Below are positions 9,026 to 17,801 of a DNA stretch of 59,340 nucleotides, in pieces. The notes below the pieces were generated by a model. That model was not told the origin of the DNA. It ran no database searches and was given only the letters and a program-made list of their open reading frames with translations. The stretch's first letter is position 1. The number at the start of each line of letters is the position of its first letter. Made by a program: the position numbers and the translations under genes. Source of the stretch: Nitrosarchaeum sp. (GTDB taxonomy: Archaea > Thermoproteota > Nitrososphaeria > Nitrososphaerales > Nitrosopumilaceae); NCBI GenBank assembly GCA_025699025.1, contig JAILWJ010000001.1:201148-260487 (forward strand), read 5' to 3'.

Positions 9026-9835
9026 TTATTTTTTCAATGCATTTAGTTGCAAGTCCAACACTTTCTGGAAGTTCTCAAACGGCTGCGCTCCTTTCAACTC
9101 CACAAAACCCAATTCCTCATTTCCGATGAAAAATCCGGGCGTTCCTGAAACTCCGTACTCCCTTCCATCATCAAGATCCTTTCTTATCTCGTCGATGTAC
9201 TTGCCAGTATTCAAGCACACATCAAACTGCTCTTGATTCAATTCTATCTCTTTTGCATACTGGCCAAACACTGCTACTGCATCTGGTGTTTCTAACTGAT
9301 TCCATTGGTTTTGGTTTTCAAACAGCTTGTCGTGGTATTCCCAGTACTTTCCCTGCTCGTCGGCACACTCTGCTGCAGCCGCTGCCGGGATGGCATTTGG
9401 GTGTATGCCTTGTATTGGGAAATCTCTGTACACTAATTTTGCCTTTCCTGCATCTATGTAATTTTCTAAGAGCAGCGGTAGTGTCTGGATGTGGAATCTT
9501 GCACAGAATGGGCATTGAAAGTCTGAAAACTCTATGATTGTAATCGGAGCATCATCGTTTCCTCTTACCGGATCGTCATCTGCTGATATCTTGGCTGGCT
9601 GTTTTTGTTGGCTTGATGGAAGCTGGTTTTGGAGCATTTTTAGCTCCAATTTTGCCATTGCGTCACTCAGGTCTTTTTGGGTTATCTGGTTGGAATCTAA
9701 ATCTGACACATAAGACCCTGCAAAAAAAGCAGCCACTCCGACTGCTGCTATCAATCCTATGATCAAACCATTGAAACTTGATTTTTTGACATGAATCTCA
9801 TCCTCTTTCTTTTCAGAGATGTCATCTGACTCCAT
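9026..9835 (-). CDS. membrane-anchored DsbA-like thiol-disulfide oxidoreductase
   Basis: About 269 residues. After a charged N-terminus comes one membrane span (LIIGLIAAVGVAAFFAGSYV), then a thioredoxin-fold DsbA domain with FSDFQCPFCARFH (CPFC active site) and the cis-proline region GVSGTPGFFIGN. It likely forms or shuffles disulfides outside the membrane. A TTG 42 nt upstream (9877) is possible, but TATA-like TTAAGTATA at 9858-9866 lies 23-31 nt before the ATG at 9835, so I prefer that start. The tRNA-Thr gene ends just upstream on the same strand. Confidence 0.87.
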   Translation of the reverse strand: MESDDISEKKEDEIHVKKSSFNGLIIGLIAAVGVAAFFAGSYVSDLDSNQITQKDLSDAMAKLELKMLQNQLPSSQQKQPAKISADDDPVRGNDDAPITIIEFSDFQCPFCARFHIQTLPLLLENYIDAGKAKLVYRDFPIQGIHPNAIPAAAAAECADEQGKYWEYHDKLFENQNQWNQLETPDAVAVFGQYAKEIELNQEQFDVCLNTGKYIDEIRKDLDDGREYGVSGTPGFFIGNEELGFVELKGAQPFENFQKVLDLQLNALKK

Positions 9836-9893
9836 TAGGACACTTTCCAATCTGTGTATACTTAATCGTATTGCCAAATTATGTGAAGAGTAA

Positions 9894-9968
9894 AGCCAAT
9901 GGCGGGATCTGAACCCACGACCTTTCGCTTACAAGGCGAATGCTCTAGCCAGGCTGAGCTACATTGGC
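9894..9968 (-). tRNA. tRNA-Thr (anticodon TGT)
   Basis: A 75-nt cloverleaf with no intron. The acceptor stem is GCCAATG/CATTGGC, the D stem GCTC/GAGC, the anticodon stem TTCGC/GCGAA with loop CTTGTAA, so positions 34-36 read TGT. The variable loop is AGGTC and the T stem GTGGG/CCCGC. The discriminator base is T. CCA is not encoded. Confidence 0.95.
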
Positions 9969-10076
9969 ACGAACTAAAATGATTTTTTTGAAGCTTTAAA
10001 ATGTTACCAGAAGAAATTTTCAAAACCAACTTCAAAAAAAGACTTGAAAAACACCTCAAATACCTGTCAGTTTATA

Positions 10077-10331
10077 ATGTCAAATTGTAAAACACCACTG
10101 ATGAGGCATCTCAGTCGTTTCAAGATTAGAGTTTTGATGCTTATGTTCTATGGAACCGGTATTGTTGGAATGGCTGTGGGTCTTACGATTGCTCCTATTT
10201 ATGGACAATCTGTCATGATTACTTTTTTGGGCGTGGTTAACTTTGGACTGGGTGCATTTTTCACATACCTGTTTCTCACACAAAAGCCCGACTTACCTGA
10301 TAAAAGAAAGAAAAAGCGTAAGGACAACTAG
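10077..10331 (+). CDS. small two-span membrane protein
   Basis: About 84 residues with two hydrophobic spans (VLMLMFYGTGIVGMAVGLTI and VMITFLGVVNFGLGAFFTYL) and a strongly basic C-terminus (KRKKKRKDN). No family recognised. The start is uncertain: TTG at 10044, ATG at 10077 or ATG at 10101 are all in frame; a TTTATAAT at 10071-10078 would best suit the last as a leaderless start. The 3' end overlaps the convergent gene 10293-10841 by 39 bp. Confidence 0.58.
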   Translation: MSNCKTPLMRHLSRFKIRVLMLMFYGTGIVGMAVGLTIAPIYGQSVMITFLGVVNFGLGAFFTYLFLTQKPDLPDKRKKKRKDN

Positions 10332-10841
10332 GATGTTTGTTGCAAAATGCATTGCATACGAGTGGTTGATTCCTTTTCTGTCATAGATGTACTTGAACAG
10401 AAATCCTATCGGAATCAAAATTAACGCCATGTGGATCTTGACTCCCATGGCAATGTGGATTACTGCCCACACTATGACCATCTTTTTTGATCTTCTAAAG
10501 TACAACTCCTCAACATAATTGATGTGAATAAACATGTATACTAAAAGCGGGACAAAAGGGACTATCCCCCACAGCCCCTGGTCTGCAAATGGGCCAAAAG
10601 CAATGTTGTATCCCAGCCAGCTCCAGTTCAAGACCGGAATGGTTTCTACAAAATCGTACGCAAAAATGACATACGCAAATAATATGCCAAAAGCAATCGG
10701 CGCATATTTTACAGAGTTTATTCCCGCCCTGAGATCCTTTATTCTCTTTTTTGTTTCTTTGATGAGTAGAAGGGATGCCCCTACAGTCAGAACATAATAC
10801 CCTATGATGAAACCATCTGACTGGAAAAACTCTTCTATCAT
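10293..10841 (-). CDS. CPBP-like intramembrane protease family protein
   Basis: 182 residues with about five membrane spans. In the C-terminal half VEELYFRR fits the EExxxR motif of CPBP (CAAX protease/bacteriocin-processing) enzymes, WAVIH matches the second His-bearing motif with V in place of F, and HFATN fits HxxxN. All three motifs fall in predicted spans in the right order. The N-terminal half is unlike the best-known members, so the call is moderate; no substrate can be inferred. Confidence 0.55.
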   Translation of the reverse strand: MIEEFFQSDGFIIGYYVLTVGASLLLIKETKKRIKDLRAGINSVKYAPIAFGILFAYVIFAYDFVETIPVLNWSWLGYNIAFGPFADQGLWGIVPFVPLLVYMFIHINYVEELYFRRSKKMVIVWAVIHIAMGVKIHMALILIPIGFLFKYIYDRKGINHSYAMHFATNILVVLTLFLSFIR

Positions 10842-10948
10842 ATTTGGGTCAGAATTGTATTGTACTAAAATCTAGTGATTGAGTTCTATGTTGACACTGA
10901 TGCAAACTTGGCATTTCCTAATCAAAGTATAAATACCAAAACTCTTTC

Positions 10949-11512
10949 ATGAAAAAAGAATTGCTTGATTTAGTTGCAAAAAAACTATTCCTTACAAAAG
11001 GAAAAGGCGTTCACGAAGACAGACTGACAAGTTTTGAATATGCTCTAAGGGATGCAGGCATTGCAGGCACCAACATTGTTTTGATTTCAAGCATCTTTCC
11101 GCCAAATGCCAAACTTATTTCAAGAAACGAGGGCCTCAAACAAATCAAGCCAGGACAGATTCTCTTTTGTATCTACTCTAAAAACCAAACCAATGAGCCA
11201 CACCGACTGTGTTCTGCCTCTGTGGGAATTGCAAGGCCTAAAGACATTAACCGTTATGGATATCTTTCTGAATACGAGTCATTTGGACAAAATGAAAGGC
11301 AGTCCGGCGACTATGCTGAGGATATTGCAGCACAAATGCTTGCCTCCTCTCTGGGGATTCCTTTTGATATTGACAAAAGCTGGGATGAAAAGAGGCAACA
11401 ATGGACCATCTCCGGACAAATATACAAGACTCAAAACATCACCCAGTCCACCAAAGGCGACAAAGATGGTAAATGGACTACTGTCTTTGCAGCAGCCGTG
11501 CTTTTGGTATAA
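10949..11512 (+). CDS. pdaD: pyruvoyl-dependent arginine decarboxylase
   Basis: 187 residues, typical of archaeal PvlArgDC. The enzyme turns arginine into agmatine, the first step of archaeal polyamine synthesis. The family's self-cleavage site is seen as LISSIFPPNAK, with Ser47-Ser48 as the expected pair that splits into a beta chain and a pyruvoyl-capped alpha chain. Conserved GQILFCIYSK, ASVGIARP and YAEDIA blocks are present. It ends 3 bp before the convergent gene 11516-12673. Confidence 0.93.
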   Translation: MKKELLDLVAKKLFLTKGKGVHEDRLTSFEYALRDAGIAGTNIVLISSIFPPNAKLISRNEGLKQIKPGQILFCIYSKNQTNEPHRLCSASVGIARPKDINRYGYLSEYESFGQNERQSGDYAEDIAAQMLASSLGIPFDIDKSWDEKRQQWTISGQIYKTQNITQSTKGDKDGKWTTVFAAAVLLV

Positions 11513-11515
11513 AGA

Positions 11516-12673
11516 CTACTTCCTGTACCCTTTCAAATAAAACGCTGCAGCAGCTATTGCCACAACTGCAATTATGATTACAATTATGATTGATTCATCA
11601 AATGCATTCTCTGTGGTCTTTGGCGCTTCCAGCTGGCTTCCACCAAGGGAAAATCCCAGCCTGTCTGATTTCACTGATGTCGTGTCTCCGAATATGTACT
11701 TGCCTTGAATCCTGATTCCTTGCTCTGGATCAAATACCCAGCCAGGCTTTGTCACATCTGTGGGAATCCTTTCATCCCCGACTAGCTGTGTTGGGACGAT
11801 GCCTCCTCTGACGTCTGATACGTTTGTCTCCTTAGGTGACAGTACCACCACTTGCAGCAGTGAGTTTAGCGGGTAAAACCCTACTGAAAAGTATTCTGAT
11901 CTTTTCAGCTCGCCTGTTTTTAGAAATTCCAAGGGACTGATTTTGTCTACTGATGCTGCTGTTTGCGGATAGTCTACAGACAGTCTTAGCTGGAGCAGCG
12001 ATTTGTCCTCAGTGGGAATTATTGAGAATGTCATTTTTGCATTCTCTTGCGTTGACAGGTCTCTTGCCACCTCGTAAAACCCACCTGAATCTCTGATTAC
12101 TTTTGGAATCAAGATTGCGGCTGTTTTTTCATACATTGATGACGTGTCCTCCATTGGCATTGTGTATACAGCAGAGACTGTCCCTTTTCCTGAAATGACC
12201 CCTGATGTGTCCAGTGCAATTCTTGACTGATCATCTGTGTGGATAAACGTTGAATGAAGCTCTGCATCCGTGTCAAAAACTTGGTTGATCTCATCGATGA
12301 ACTGCTCTGCTACCCTCAAGGTTGTATTCTGAATCTGCAGGAAATTCTTGTCTGCAGGATCCCTTTTCACATTTATCATGATGCATGATTCATTGTGCAC
12401 TCCCAGGATGCACTGATCCTGGTTTGTCACAGTTATTGATGATATTCTTCCATCTTCTCTGATTCGCTCCTCTAGTTCTGCAGGGATTTTTATCTCCTGG
12501 ATGCTGGTACTTTGCAATGTTATGGATGCCGTGACGTTTTGTGATATACTCTTGTCAACTATCACCTGGGCAATCTCCTGAAATGTTGCAAGGCCCATTT
12601 CTTGTGAAAATGCGTGGCCGATTGGAATGATCATCAGGGCTGAAATTGCAAATACGACTAACAATCCCCTCAT
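11516..12673 (-). CDS. exported hypothetical protein with C-terminal membrane anchor
   Basis: 385 residues: N-terminal signal peptide (LLVVFAISALMIIPIGHAFS), a long beta-rich extracellular region, and a C-terminal span (SIIIVIIIAVVAIAAAAFYL) followed by a short basic tail KGYRK. This is a type I surface protein layout. One cysteine pair region (QCILGVHNESCIM) might form a disulfide. No named domain recognised; likely a lineage-specific envelope protein. Confidence 0.65.
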   Translation of the reverse strand: MRGLLVVFAISALMIIPIGHAFSQEMGLATFQEIAQVIVDKSISQNVTASITLQSTSIQEIKIPAELEERIREDGRISSITVTNQDQCILGVHNESCIMINVKRDPADKNFLQIQNTTLRVAEQFIDEINQVFDTDAELHSTFIHTDDQSRIALDTSGVISGKGTVSAVYTMPMEDTSSMYEKTAAILIPKVIRDSGGFYEVARDLSTQENAKMTFSIIPTEDKSLLQLRLSVDYPQTAASVDKISPLEFLKTGELKRSEYFSVGFYPLNSLLQVVVLSPKETNVSDVRGGIVPTQLVGDERIPTDVTKPGWVFDPEQGIRIQGKYIFGDTTSVKSDRLGFSLGGSQLEAPKTTENAFDESIIIVIIIAVVAIAAAAFYLKGYRK

Positions 12674-12806
12674 AGTTTGTTACCTTGACGTGAAATTATT
12701 AAATTTACTCTTGGTATTGCTTGAGTTTTCCTGCAAAATCAAATATTTTTTCAATCTCAAAATATCTATTTACTAATATTGGAGAATCCTGTGATATGTT
12801 GTTAAA

Positions 12807-13373
12807 ATGGCATTGATTCCTTTTCTTGCTGAAATTTTTCAGGATCCCATCTTCTCAATATCTGCTGTTCTTGGCGCATTTGGCATCGGTGTCTTTCAGG
12901 GCATTATTCTGGGTCGTGCTATTTTGTTACGATTTCCACGTCTTCAAAATCACGTAAAGACTGTATCTGTCTCTCTTTTTGTGCTGTTTTTGATCAATGC
13001 CCTTCTTAGCGTCCCGCGTTTTGCATCTTCTGAAAAAATTGAACTGTCTGCAATACTCCAGACTGGCAATCCTGGCGAACTTGCCTCATTGCTCTTTCTC
13101 CTCTTTGGCGTGAGTACTGGATTTTTGACCGTACTTGCAATCTCTATTACCATAATGACATTTGTTTTGCTGAAATTCACACACATGCATGGCGCTGTAA
13201 AATGGTTTGTCTTCTTTTTTAGCGCATTTATTTTGGCGCTTACCGGAATTAGCAGATTCACAGATCTGACGCCAAGTACGTTTGAGGTGTTTCTGTATTT
13301 TCTGTACCAGTTGGGAATAACCATCGGGGTTCTTGCTGGCTCCATTAGGAAGATCAGGCCAAAGAGACGATAA
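12807..13373 (+). CDS. integral membrane protein, about five spans
   Basis: 188 residues that are almost wholly hydrophobic, with about five membrane segments and a basic C-terminus (RKIRPKRR). ATG start. I do not recognise the family. It is followed by a GC-rich hairpin at 13442-13473. Confidence 0.58.
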   Translation: MALIPFLAEIFQDPIFSISAVLGAFGIGVFQGIILGRAILLRFPRLQNHVKTVSVSLFVLFLINALLSVPRFASSEKIELSAILQTGNPGELASLLFLLFGVSTGFLTVLAISITIMTFVLLKFTHMHGAVKWFVFFFSAFILALTGISRFTDLTPSTFEVFLYFLYQLGITIGVLAGSIRKIRPKRR

Positions 13374-13407
13374 TTTCAAAGGTTTAAATCTGATATTCTC
13401 TGGTTTT

Positions 13408-13480
13408 ATTTGACATCGAATTCAAACCGTTCGGGGAACAAGCCGGCAGTCCGTGCGTTGGACTGTCGGCCCCATTATAT
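13408..13480 (+). ncRNA. candidate structured RNA (or strong terminator hairpin)
   Basis: Between convergent genes lies a GC-rich element with an 11-bp stem GCCGGCAGTCC/GGACTGTCGGC (13442-13452 with 13460-13470, one G-T pair, 7-nt loop GTGCGTT), extended by GGG/CCC across an AACAA bulge (13433-13436 with 13471-13473). A TATA-like TTTAAATC at 13383-13390 is about 25 nt before the proposed 5' end, and an AT-rich run follows. It may be an independent small RNA or a bidirectional terminator for the two flanking genes. Confidence 0.4.
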
Positions 13481-13490
13481 TATTAAAAAT

Positions 13491-15263
13491 CTAGTTTAGT
13501 GCTGCCAGTGTCTTAACTTGGCTGCTGATGTAATCAAAACCTTCCTGCCAAAATTTGGAGGAGCCGATGTCAAAACCGTATTCTGCTAATAATCTCTCAG
13601 GCTTTTGTGAGCCGCCTGCTGCAAGAATGTCAATGTATGACGGAACAAAGTCGCTGCCTTCCTTTTTGTACCTTTGAAACAGTGAAAGCGCAAGCAGGTT
13701 GCCAAACGAGTACGCATAGCAATAAAACGGCGAGTGGTAAAAGTGCGGAATGCAATTCCATTCTATTGCAAAGTCATCTGAAACGCTCACCGAATTTCCA
13801 AACTGCTCTTTGAGGTTTTGCAGGTATGTGTCTGATATCTCGTCTATGGTGGTCCCGTTTCCAATTTGCTCGTGAGCATCTATCTCAAAAATCGTGAAAA
13901 ACGACTGCCTCATGATGGTCGCATACAAATCGTCAATTTTTTCTGAAAGCATTATCTTTTTCTCATTGTCTAAAATTTTGTCTGATATGTTGTCATACAG
14001 CAGCAACTCTGAAAAAGTCGAAGCAGTTTCTGCCAATGGGAGCGGGGCGTCCTGAACAAGAATTGACCTGTCCTGTGCCGCCTGGCTATGAACTGCGTGG
14101 CCTAGTTCGTGGGCAAGTGTAAAAACATCCCTTGCCTTTCCTGTAAAATTGACTAGCACATATGGTGTGATCTTTGGGGTTAGCGTGCTACAGAATGCAC
14201 CGTCTCTCTTTCCGGCTCTGATTGCCGAATCTATATGGTTTTGATCAAAGACTTTTTTTGCAAACTCTCTTAACTTTGGGCTAAATTTGCCCAGTGACTC
14301 AAAGACCAGCCTTACTGATTTGTCATACTGGTAGTTTTTTTCCTTGATGTTTGCTGCGGCAGGTGCATACAGATCATATCGGCGCAGCTTTTTCATTTTT
14401 AGCATTTTTGCTTTTTGTAAAAAGAATTTTTGAAATACCGGGGAGTTTTTTCTACATACCGCAAGGAGTGATTCGATGGTTTTGTCATCCACGTCGTTGC
14501 CTATGTTTCTCATTGATATTGGCGACTTGTGTCCTCTGATCTCTATTCCCTCGTTTTTCCAATTTAGGACAATGTTCTGATAAATCTCCCCTGTGACTCC
14601 CTTGTTTTGAAAATATTTTGTCAGGATTGTCTTGTATGCCGTTTCCCTGACTCTTGGGTTTGTACTGCGCACGAAATTTGTCACCTCTTCTCTTGTCATC
14701 TTTTTTGTCTTGTTGCCTACTTTCATCTTGTACTCGTATGCATTTGTGATCTTGTCATACAGTTTCACAAGGGCCGAAATTCCTGTGACATCCAACGTGT
14801 TGATTATCCGCTCTTCTGGCTCGCTTAGCGAATACCTTGCAACCAGTCTCTTGTGGTTTAGGTATTCAGAAAGCTCACCTGCCTCCTTGATCAGCCTCTT
14901 GGCATTTTTGTCATCCACCTGGGTCTTCCACCATAAATCAAAAAACAGAACCCTGTTGGATATTTCAGAGCCTAGCTTTGACATCTTTGTCATTAATGAT
15001 GTTGCCTCATCAGACTGGGTGTTTGCAGAATATGCCAGCGATGCATATCCGCCAATCCTGCTCATCTTTTCAGAAATCTCTTCCAAACTGTGCAGTATTG
15101 ACATGAATTTTTTTGATGGCATCTTTGGGTCCAGCGTTGCCTTTATTCTTTCAAATTTCCTTGCAGCAGCTTCCAGATCTCTTATCTGCTTTTGAAATGC
15201 CTGACTTTTTGGATCTTTTGTAAGCTCGGACAGATCCCATCTTCCCAGCTTGTACTCTGACAT
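13491..15263 (-). CDS. pepF: oligoendopeptidase F (M3 metallopeptidase)
   Basis: 590 residues, the usual size for PepF. The zinc site LAHELGHAVHS (HExxH) is present, with the third ligand in PLAETASTFSE about 25 residues on. The N-terminal helical half (oligopeptidase F N-domain) precedes the catalytic half. A cytosolic enzyme that cuts short peptides released by the proteasome or other proteases. ATG start. Confidence 0.93.
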   Translation of the reverse strand: MSEYKLGRWDLSELTKDPKSQAFQKQIRDLEAAARKFERIKATLDPKMPSKKFMSILHSLEEISEKMSRIGGYASLAYSANTQSDEATSLMTKMSKLGSEISNRVLFFDLWWKTQVDDKNAKRLIKEAGELSEYLNHKRLVARYSLSEPEERIINTLDVTGISALVKLYDKITNAYEYKMKVGNKTKKMTREEVTNFVRSTNPRVRETAYKTILTKYFQNKGVTGEIYQNIVLNWKNEGIEIRGHKSPISMRNIGNDVDDKTIESLLAVCRKNSPVFQKFFLQKAKMLKMKKLRRYDLYAPAAANIKEKNYQYDKSVRLVFESLGKFSPKLREFAKKVFDQNHIDSAIRAGKRDGAFCSTLTPKITPYVLVNFTGKARDVFTLAHELGHAVHSQAAQDRSILVQDAPLPLAETASTFSELLLYDNISDKILDNEKKIMLSEKIDDLYATIMRQSFFTIFEIDAHEQIGNGTTIDEISDTYLQNLKEQFGNSVSVSDDFAIEWNCIPHFYHSPFYCYAYSFGNLLALSLFQRYKKEGSDFVPSYIDILAAGGSQKPERLLAEYGFDIGSSKFWQEGFDYISSQVKTLAALN

Positions 15264-15343
15264 CGAATTAAGCTGATTTGTGACTATTAAAAAATGAATC
15301 TGGAATCTGTCTTGTCTTTGTTGCTTGCAATTCTGATTCTATG

Positions 15344-15601
15344 TCAATAATATTCCTCATGTATGTAGCACCATTTCCATGGGTCTTTGTGCATTGCAAC
15401 CATGACTGGGTGCCCAGTTTCTTTGAAATGCCTTGTTGCATGTTTTCCAACAGACGAGTCACAGCATCCAACATGCCCGCAAGTAAGGCACATTCTTAAC
15501 GCCACAGCTGGAAGGTGTTCTCTTTCACACTCTTCGCATCCCTTTGTGTTTGGCGATGTGTTTTTACCCTCTTGTGAAAAATGCTCGCACTGTTTTGGCA
15601 T
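15344..15601 (-). CDS. UBP-type zinc finger protein
   Basis: 85 residues that form a single ZnF-UBP domain: Cys/His ligands in CEHF, CEEC, MCLTCGHVGCCDS, HATRHFKETGHPV. In eukaryotes this domain binds the free C-terminal Gly-Gly of ubiquitin. Here it stands alone, without a peptidase domain, in an archaeon. Possible ligands are small archaeal modifier proteins or other C-terminal tails. It is 31 nt downstream of the pyrophosphatase gene on the same strand. Confidence 0.88.
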   Translation of the reverse strand: MPKQCEHFSQEGKNTSPNTKGCEECEREHLPAVALRMCLTCGHVGCCDSSVGKHATRHFKETGHPVMVAMHKDPWKWCYIHEEYY

Positions 15602-15632
15602 GACGGATTCTGAAGATTACCAAATGTAAGTT

Positions 15633-16172
15633 TTAATATTTTTTCAGCGTCTCTTTGTATCTCTTTATTGATTCTACAATCACTTCTTTGGACTCTTTTG
15701 CTGACTTCCACCCCAGTATCTCTACCTTCTTGCCTTCCAAATCCTTGTACACTTGGAAAAAATGTGCAATCTCCGAACGATAATGATCCTCAATGCTTGT
15801 GATATCCACGGTATGGAGATACCTTGGATCATTTGTAGATACACAGATGATCTTGTCATCCAGCTTCCCGTCGTCTTTCATCTGAAGCAGTCCTATTGGT
15901 CTTGCCTCGATTAGTATCCCCGGATATGTGGGGTTTGTCACCAGCACAAGTGCGTCCAACGGGTCCCCGTCTTCTGATAGTGTCTGAGGAACAATCCCGT
16001 AATCTCCGGGATAATGAAACGGGGAAAACAAAACCCTGTCAAGCTTCATCATGTTGTGCTTTTTGTCGTATTCGTATTTGTTCATGGAGCCTTTTGGTAT
16101 CTCAACTATCACGTTTATTATTTCTGGAATGTCTGTGCCGGATTCTATGTCGTGCCAAAAGTTCTTACTCAT
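15633..16172 (-). CDS. ppa: inorganic pyrophosphatase (family I)
   Basis: 179 residues with the soluble family I signature DGDPLDALVL and upstream substrate-site residues in IPKGSMNKYEYD and SPFHYPGDYGIVP. It hydrolyses pyrophosphate from biosynthetic reactions in the cytosol using Mg2+. Length and motif order are complete. ATG start. Confidence 0.95.
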   Translation of the reverse strand: MSKNFWHDIESGTDIPEIINVIVEIPKGSMNKYEYDKKHNMMKLDRVLFSPFHYPGDYGIVPQTLSEDGDPLDALVLVTNPTYPGILIEARPIGLLQMKDDGKLDDKIICVSTNDPRYLHTVDITSIEDHYRSEIAHFFQVYKDLEGKKVEILGWKSAKESKEVIVESIKRYKETLKKY

Positions 16173-16229
16173 TTTATAGATCCTTTCACAATCTTGTCTG
16201 TATATGAATTCTGTGAAAAATAAAAGAGT

Positions 16230-16679
16230 TTAGAGGGTCTCGTCTTGGTTGTGAATCACTTTGAAAATCTTTACGGTGTATTGACCTTCAAATATGTTTA
16301 CGACCTCTCCTGTGACATTGTCCACGTTTCTAACTCTGAACTTGTATTCGTATGACCCGTCTCCCTTTGCATCGACCTGAGCCACGTGCACCGGATCCTC
16401 TCCCTTGAAGAACTGGATGATTATCGGGTATCTTTCTACATAGTCTGATGCCCCTCCTCTCACTGTTCCCCACGGCAGTGTGTTGTCTTCTGGCACTGTC
16501 ATCGTGGTGACAATCTTTTGCAGACTAATCTCCTCGTTGATTGGCGTAATTGTTGATGTGTTCTCTGGAGTCTGTGTCTCTGCAACTGCCTCTGATGAAA
16601 ACATCATGATTGCAACTGATGCGACAATTGCCAGAAAAAGCCCTGCTTTTGTATTCATTTTGACTTTATTTTGGACCAT
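16230..16679 (-). CDS. exported hypothetical protein, 149 aa
   Basis: Signal peptide (AGLFLAIVASVAIMMFSSEAVA) followed by a beta-rich domain of about 115 residues with no membrane anchor at the end. Family not recognised. Two ATG starts are possible: 16679, or 16658 (MNTKAG), which would suit a TATA-like TTTTTTAAAT lying about 29 nt upstream of it; I keep the longer one. Probably a secreted or loosely surface-bound protein. Confidence 0.6.
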   Translation of the reverse strand: MVQNKVKMNTKAGLFLAIVASVAIMMFSSEAVAETQTPENTSTITPINEEISLQKIVTTMTVPEDNTLPWGTVRGGASDYVERYPIIIQFFKGEDPVHVAQVDAKGDGSYEYKFRVRNVDNVTGEVVNIFEGQYTVKIFKVIHNQDETL

Positions 16680-16734
16680 GATTTAAAAAATTTATTATTA
16701 ATTCGTACATCATTTTGTCCACTTTGATCAGTTC

Positions 16735-16866
16735 CTACGGTAGTTCTTCTTCTAGATCAGAGCATGCCTTGTGAACCCATTTGTCGTTGGAATTTTTTAG
16801 AATCTCTTTTCCTACCTTGATCTCCTCTCCACACTCTACACATTTTCCATTAAATCTTGCCTTCAT
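16735..16866 (-). CDS. 43-aa zinc-ribbon-like protein
   Basis: ATG-initiated small ORF with a CVECGEEI knuckle near the N-terminus and a second pair WVHKAC, giving a CxxC...HxxC zinc-site pattern. The spacing resembles treble-clef or PARP-type mini zinc fingers found alone in archaea. An AT-rich TTAAAATTAG lies 25-35 nt upstream on the minus strand. Codon use fits a real gene; function unknown. Confidence 0.62.
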   Translation of the reverse strand: MKARFNGKCVECGEEIKVGKEILKNSNDKWVHKACSDLEEELP

Positions 16867-17016
16867 GCCGACCTCTTGGACTCTATCTAATTTTAACTAA
16901 GTTCTTTTGCATGGCTTTATTTTGCGATTTGAGGGACTAGTTGCTCCAAATTTGATAAAATCACTGTCTTTCTCTGAATCATCTTTTTGATTCAAACCAT
17001 GCCAAAAGCCTGCCAA

Positions 17017-17418
17017 CTAGATTTTGCTTGCAGATATCAGGTTTACAATGTCAGTTGATGTAATGATGCCAACTATTTTTTCATTTTCTGATACTGCCAG
17101 CTTTCTAATCTTTAGTGATGACATCATCTCTGCCGCTTTTAGTACGGGCTGGTCAGCTGGAATTGTCTTGAGTGGATATGATGCAACTTTGTCCACTGTA
17201 GTCTCAAGTGGTACCTTGTTTGCAGCAATTTTTATGGCAAAATCTCTGTCTGTGATGATTCCTGCCGGAACCGAGTCTTTTTTGACTAGGATTGCACCGA
17301 CTCCCTGCTCCATCATTTTTGAAATCTGGAATAATGTTGTGGACGGATCTGCAGAAATAAGCTGTTTTGTCATTAGGTCTTTTACGTGAATCTCTGAAAG
17401 TGATTTTCCTAAATCCAT
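17017..17418 (-). CDS. tandem CBS-domain protein
   Basis: 133 residues consisting of two CBS domains (VKDLMTKQLISADPSTT ... GIITDRDFAIK and VASYPLKTIPADQPVLK ... GIITSTDIVNLI). CBS pairs bind adenine nucleotides (AMP, ATP, SAM) and act as energy sensors. There is no fused effector domain, so it would act on a partner protein. Confidence 0.88.
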   Translation of the reverse strand: MDLGKSLSEIHVKDLMTKQLISADPSTTLFQISKMMEQGVGAILVKKDSVPAGIITDRDFAIKIAANKVPLETTVDKVASYPLKTIPADQPVLKAAEMMSSLKIRKLAVSENEKIVGIITSTDIVNLISASKI

Positions 17419-17645
17419 GGTGGTCTTTATCTCTAATTCTATTTAACCTTAGATGGGTTTTGTTTTTGAAATTTGGCTGTTTTTTTATCTGTCTGCAAAA
17501 TCTTATTCTGTGGATTTTCAAAAATCAATTTTGATTTTTTTATCCGATCAGATGATGTGAAAAAAATGACACAAAAATAACCATAATGAGTAAAAACTAT
17601 ACACTTGCAGGCTATAAGGCGAACCATCTTTACAAATTATTTAAC

Positions 17646-17759
17646 ATGGCTCAAGCTAAAAAATCTGCAGCAAAGAAAAAAGCACCAGCTAAGAAAGCTG
17701 CAGCAAAGAAAAAAGCACCAGCTAAGAAAGCTGCATCAAAATCCAAAGGAAAAAAATAA
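17646..17759 (+). CDS. lysine/alanine-rich histone-H1-tail-like mini-protein
   Basis: 37 residues built only of Met, Ala, Gln, Lys, Ser, Pro and Gly. Codons 7-17 and 18-28 form a tandem 33-bp repeat (32 of 33 bases identical) encoding an AAKKKAPAKKA-type unit. The composition matches the C-terminal tail of eukaryotic histone H1 and bacterial Hc1/AlgP-like proteins, so it likely coats DNA or RNA. A CTATAAGG element at about 17611-17618 is about 31 nt upstream, and a hairpin with a T-rich tail follows at 17802-17836. Confidence 0.72.
   Translation: MAQAKKSAAKKKAPAKKAAAKKKAPAKKAASKSKGKK
17664..17729 (+). repeat. 33-bp tandem repeat, two copies
   Basis: Two adjacent 33-bp units (17664-17696 and 17697-17729) differ at one base. 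They lie wholly inside the lysine-rich mini-gene and keep its frame, so copy number would change the protein length by 11 residues per unit. Confidence 0.9.
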
Positions 17760-17801
17760 AATAACTTCAATCCTGTTCTAGGACTCATTGTTCTAGATTG
17801 A

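Noticed and set aside
9862-10059. minus-strand ORF covering the tRNA-Thr gene
   Set aside because: It is a reading of the tRNA and its flanks.
17439-17627. 62-codon minus-strand ORF upstream of the lysine-rich gene
   Set aside because: Low-complexity AT-rich reading without promoter or motif; lies over the promoter of the lysine-rich gene.
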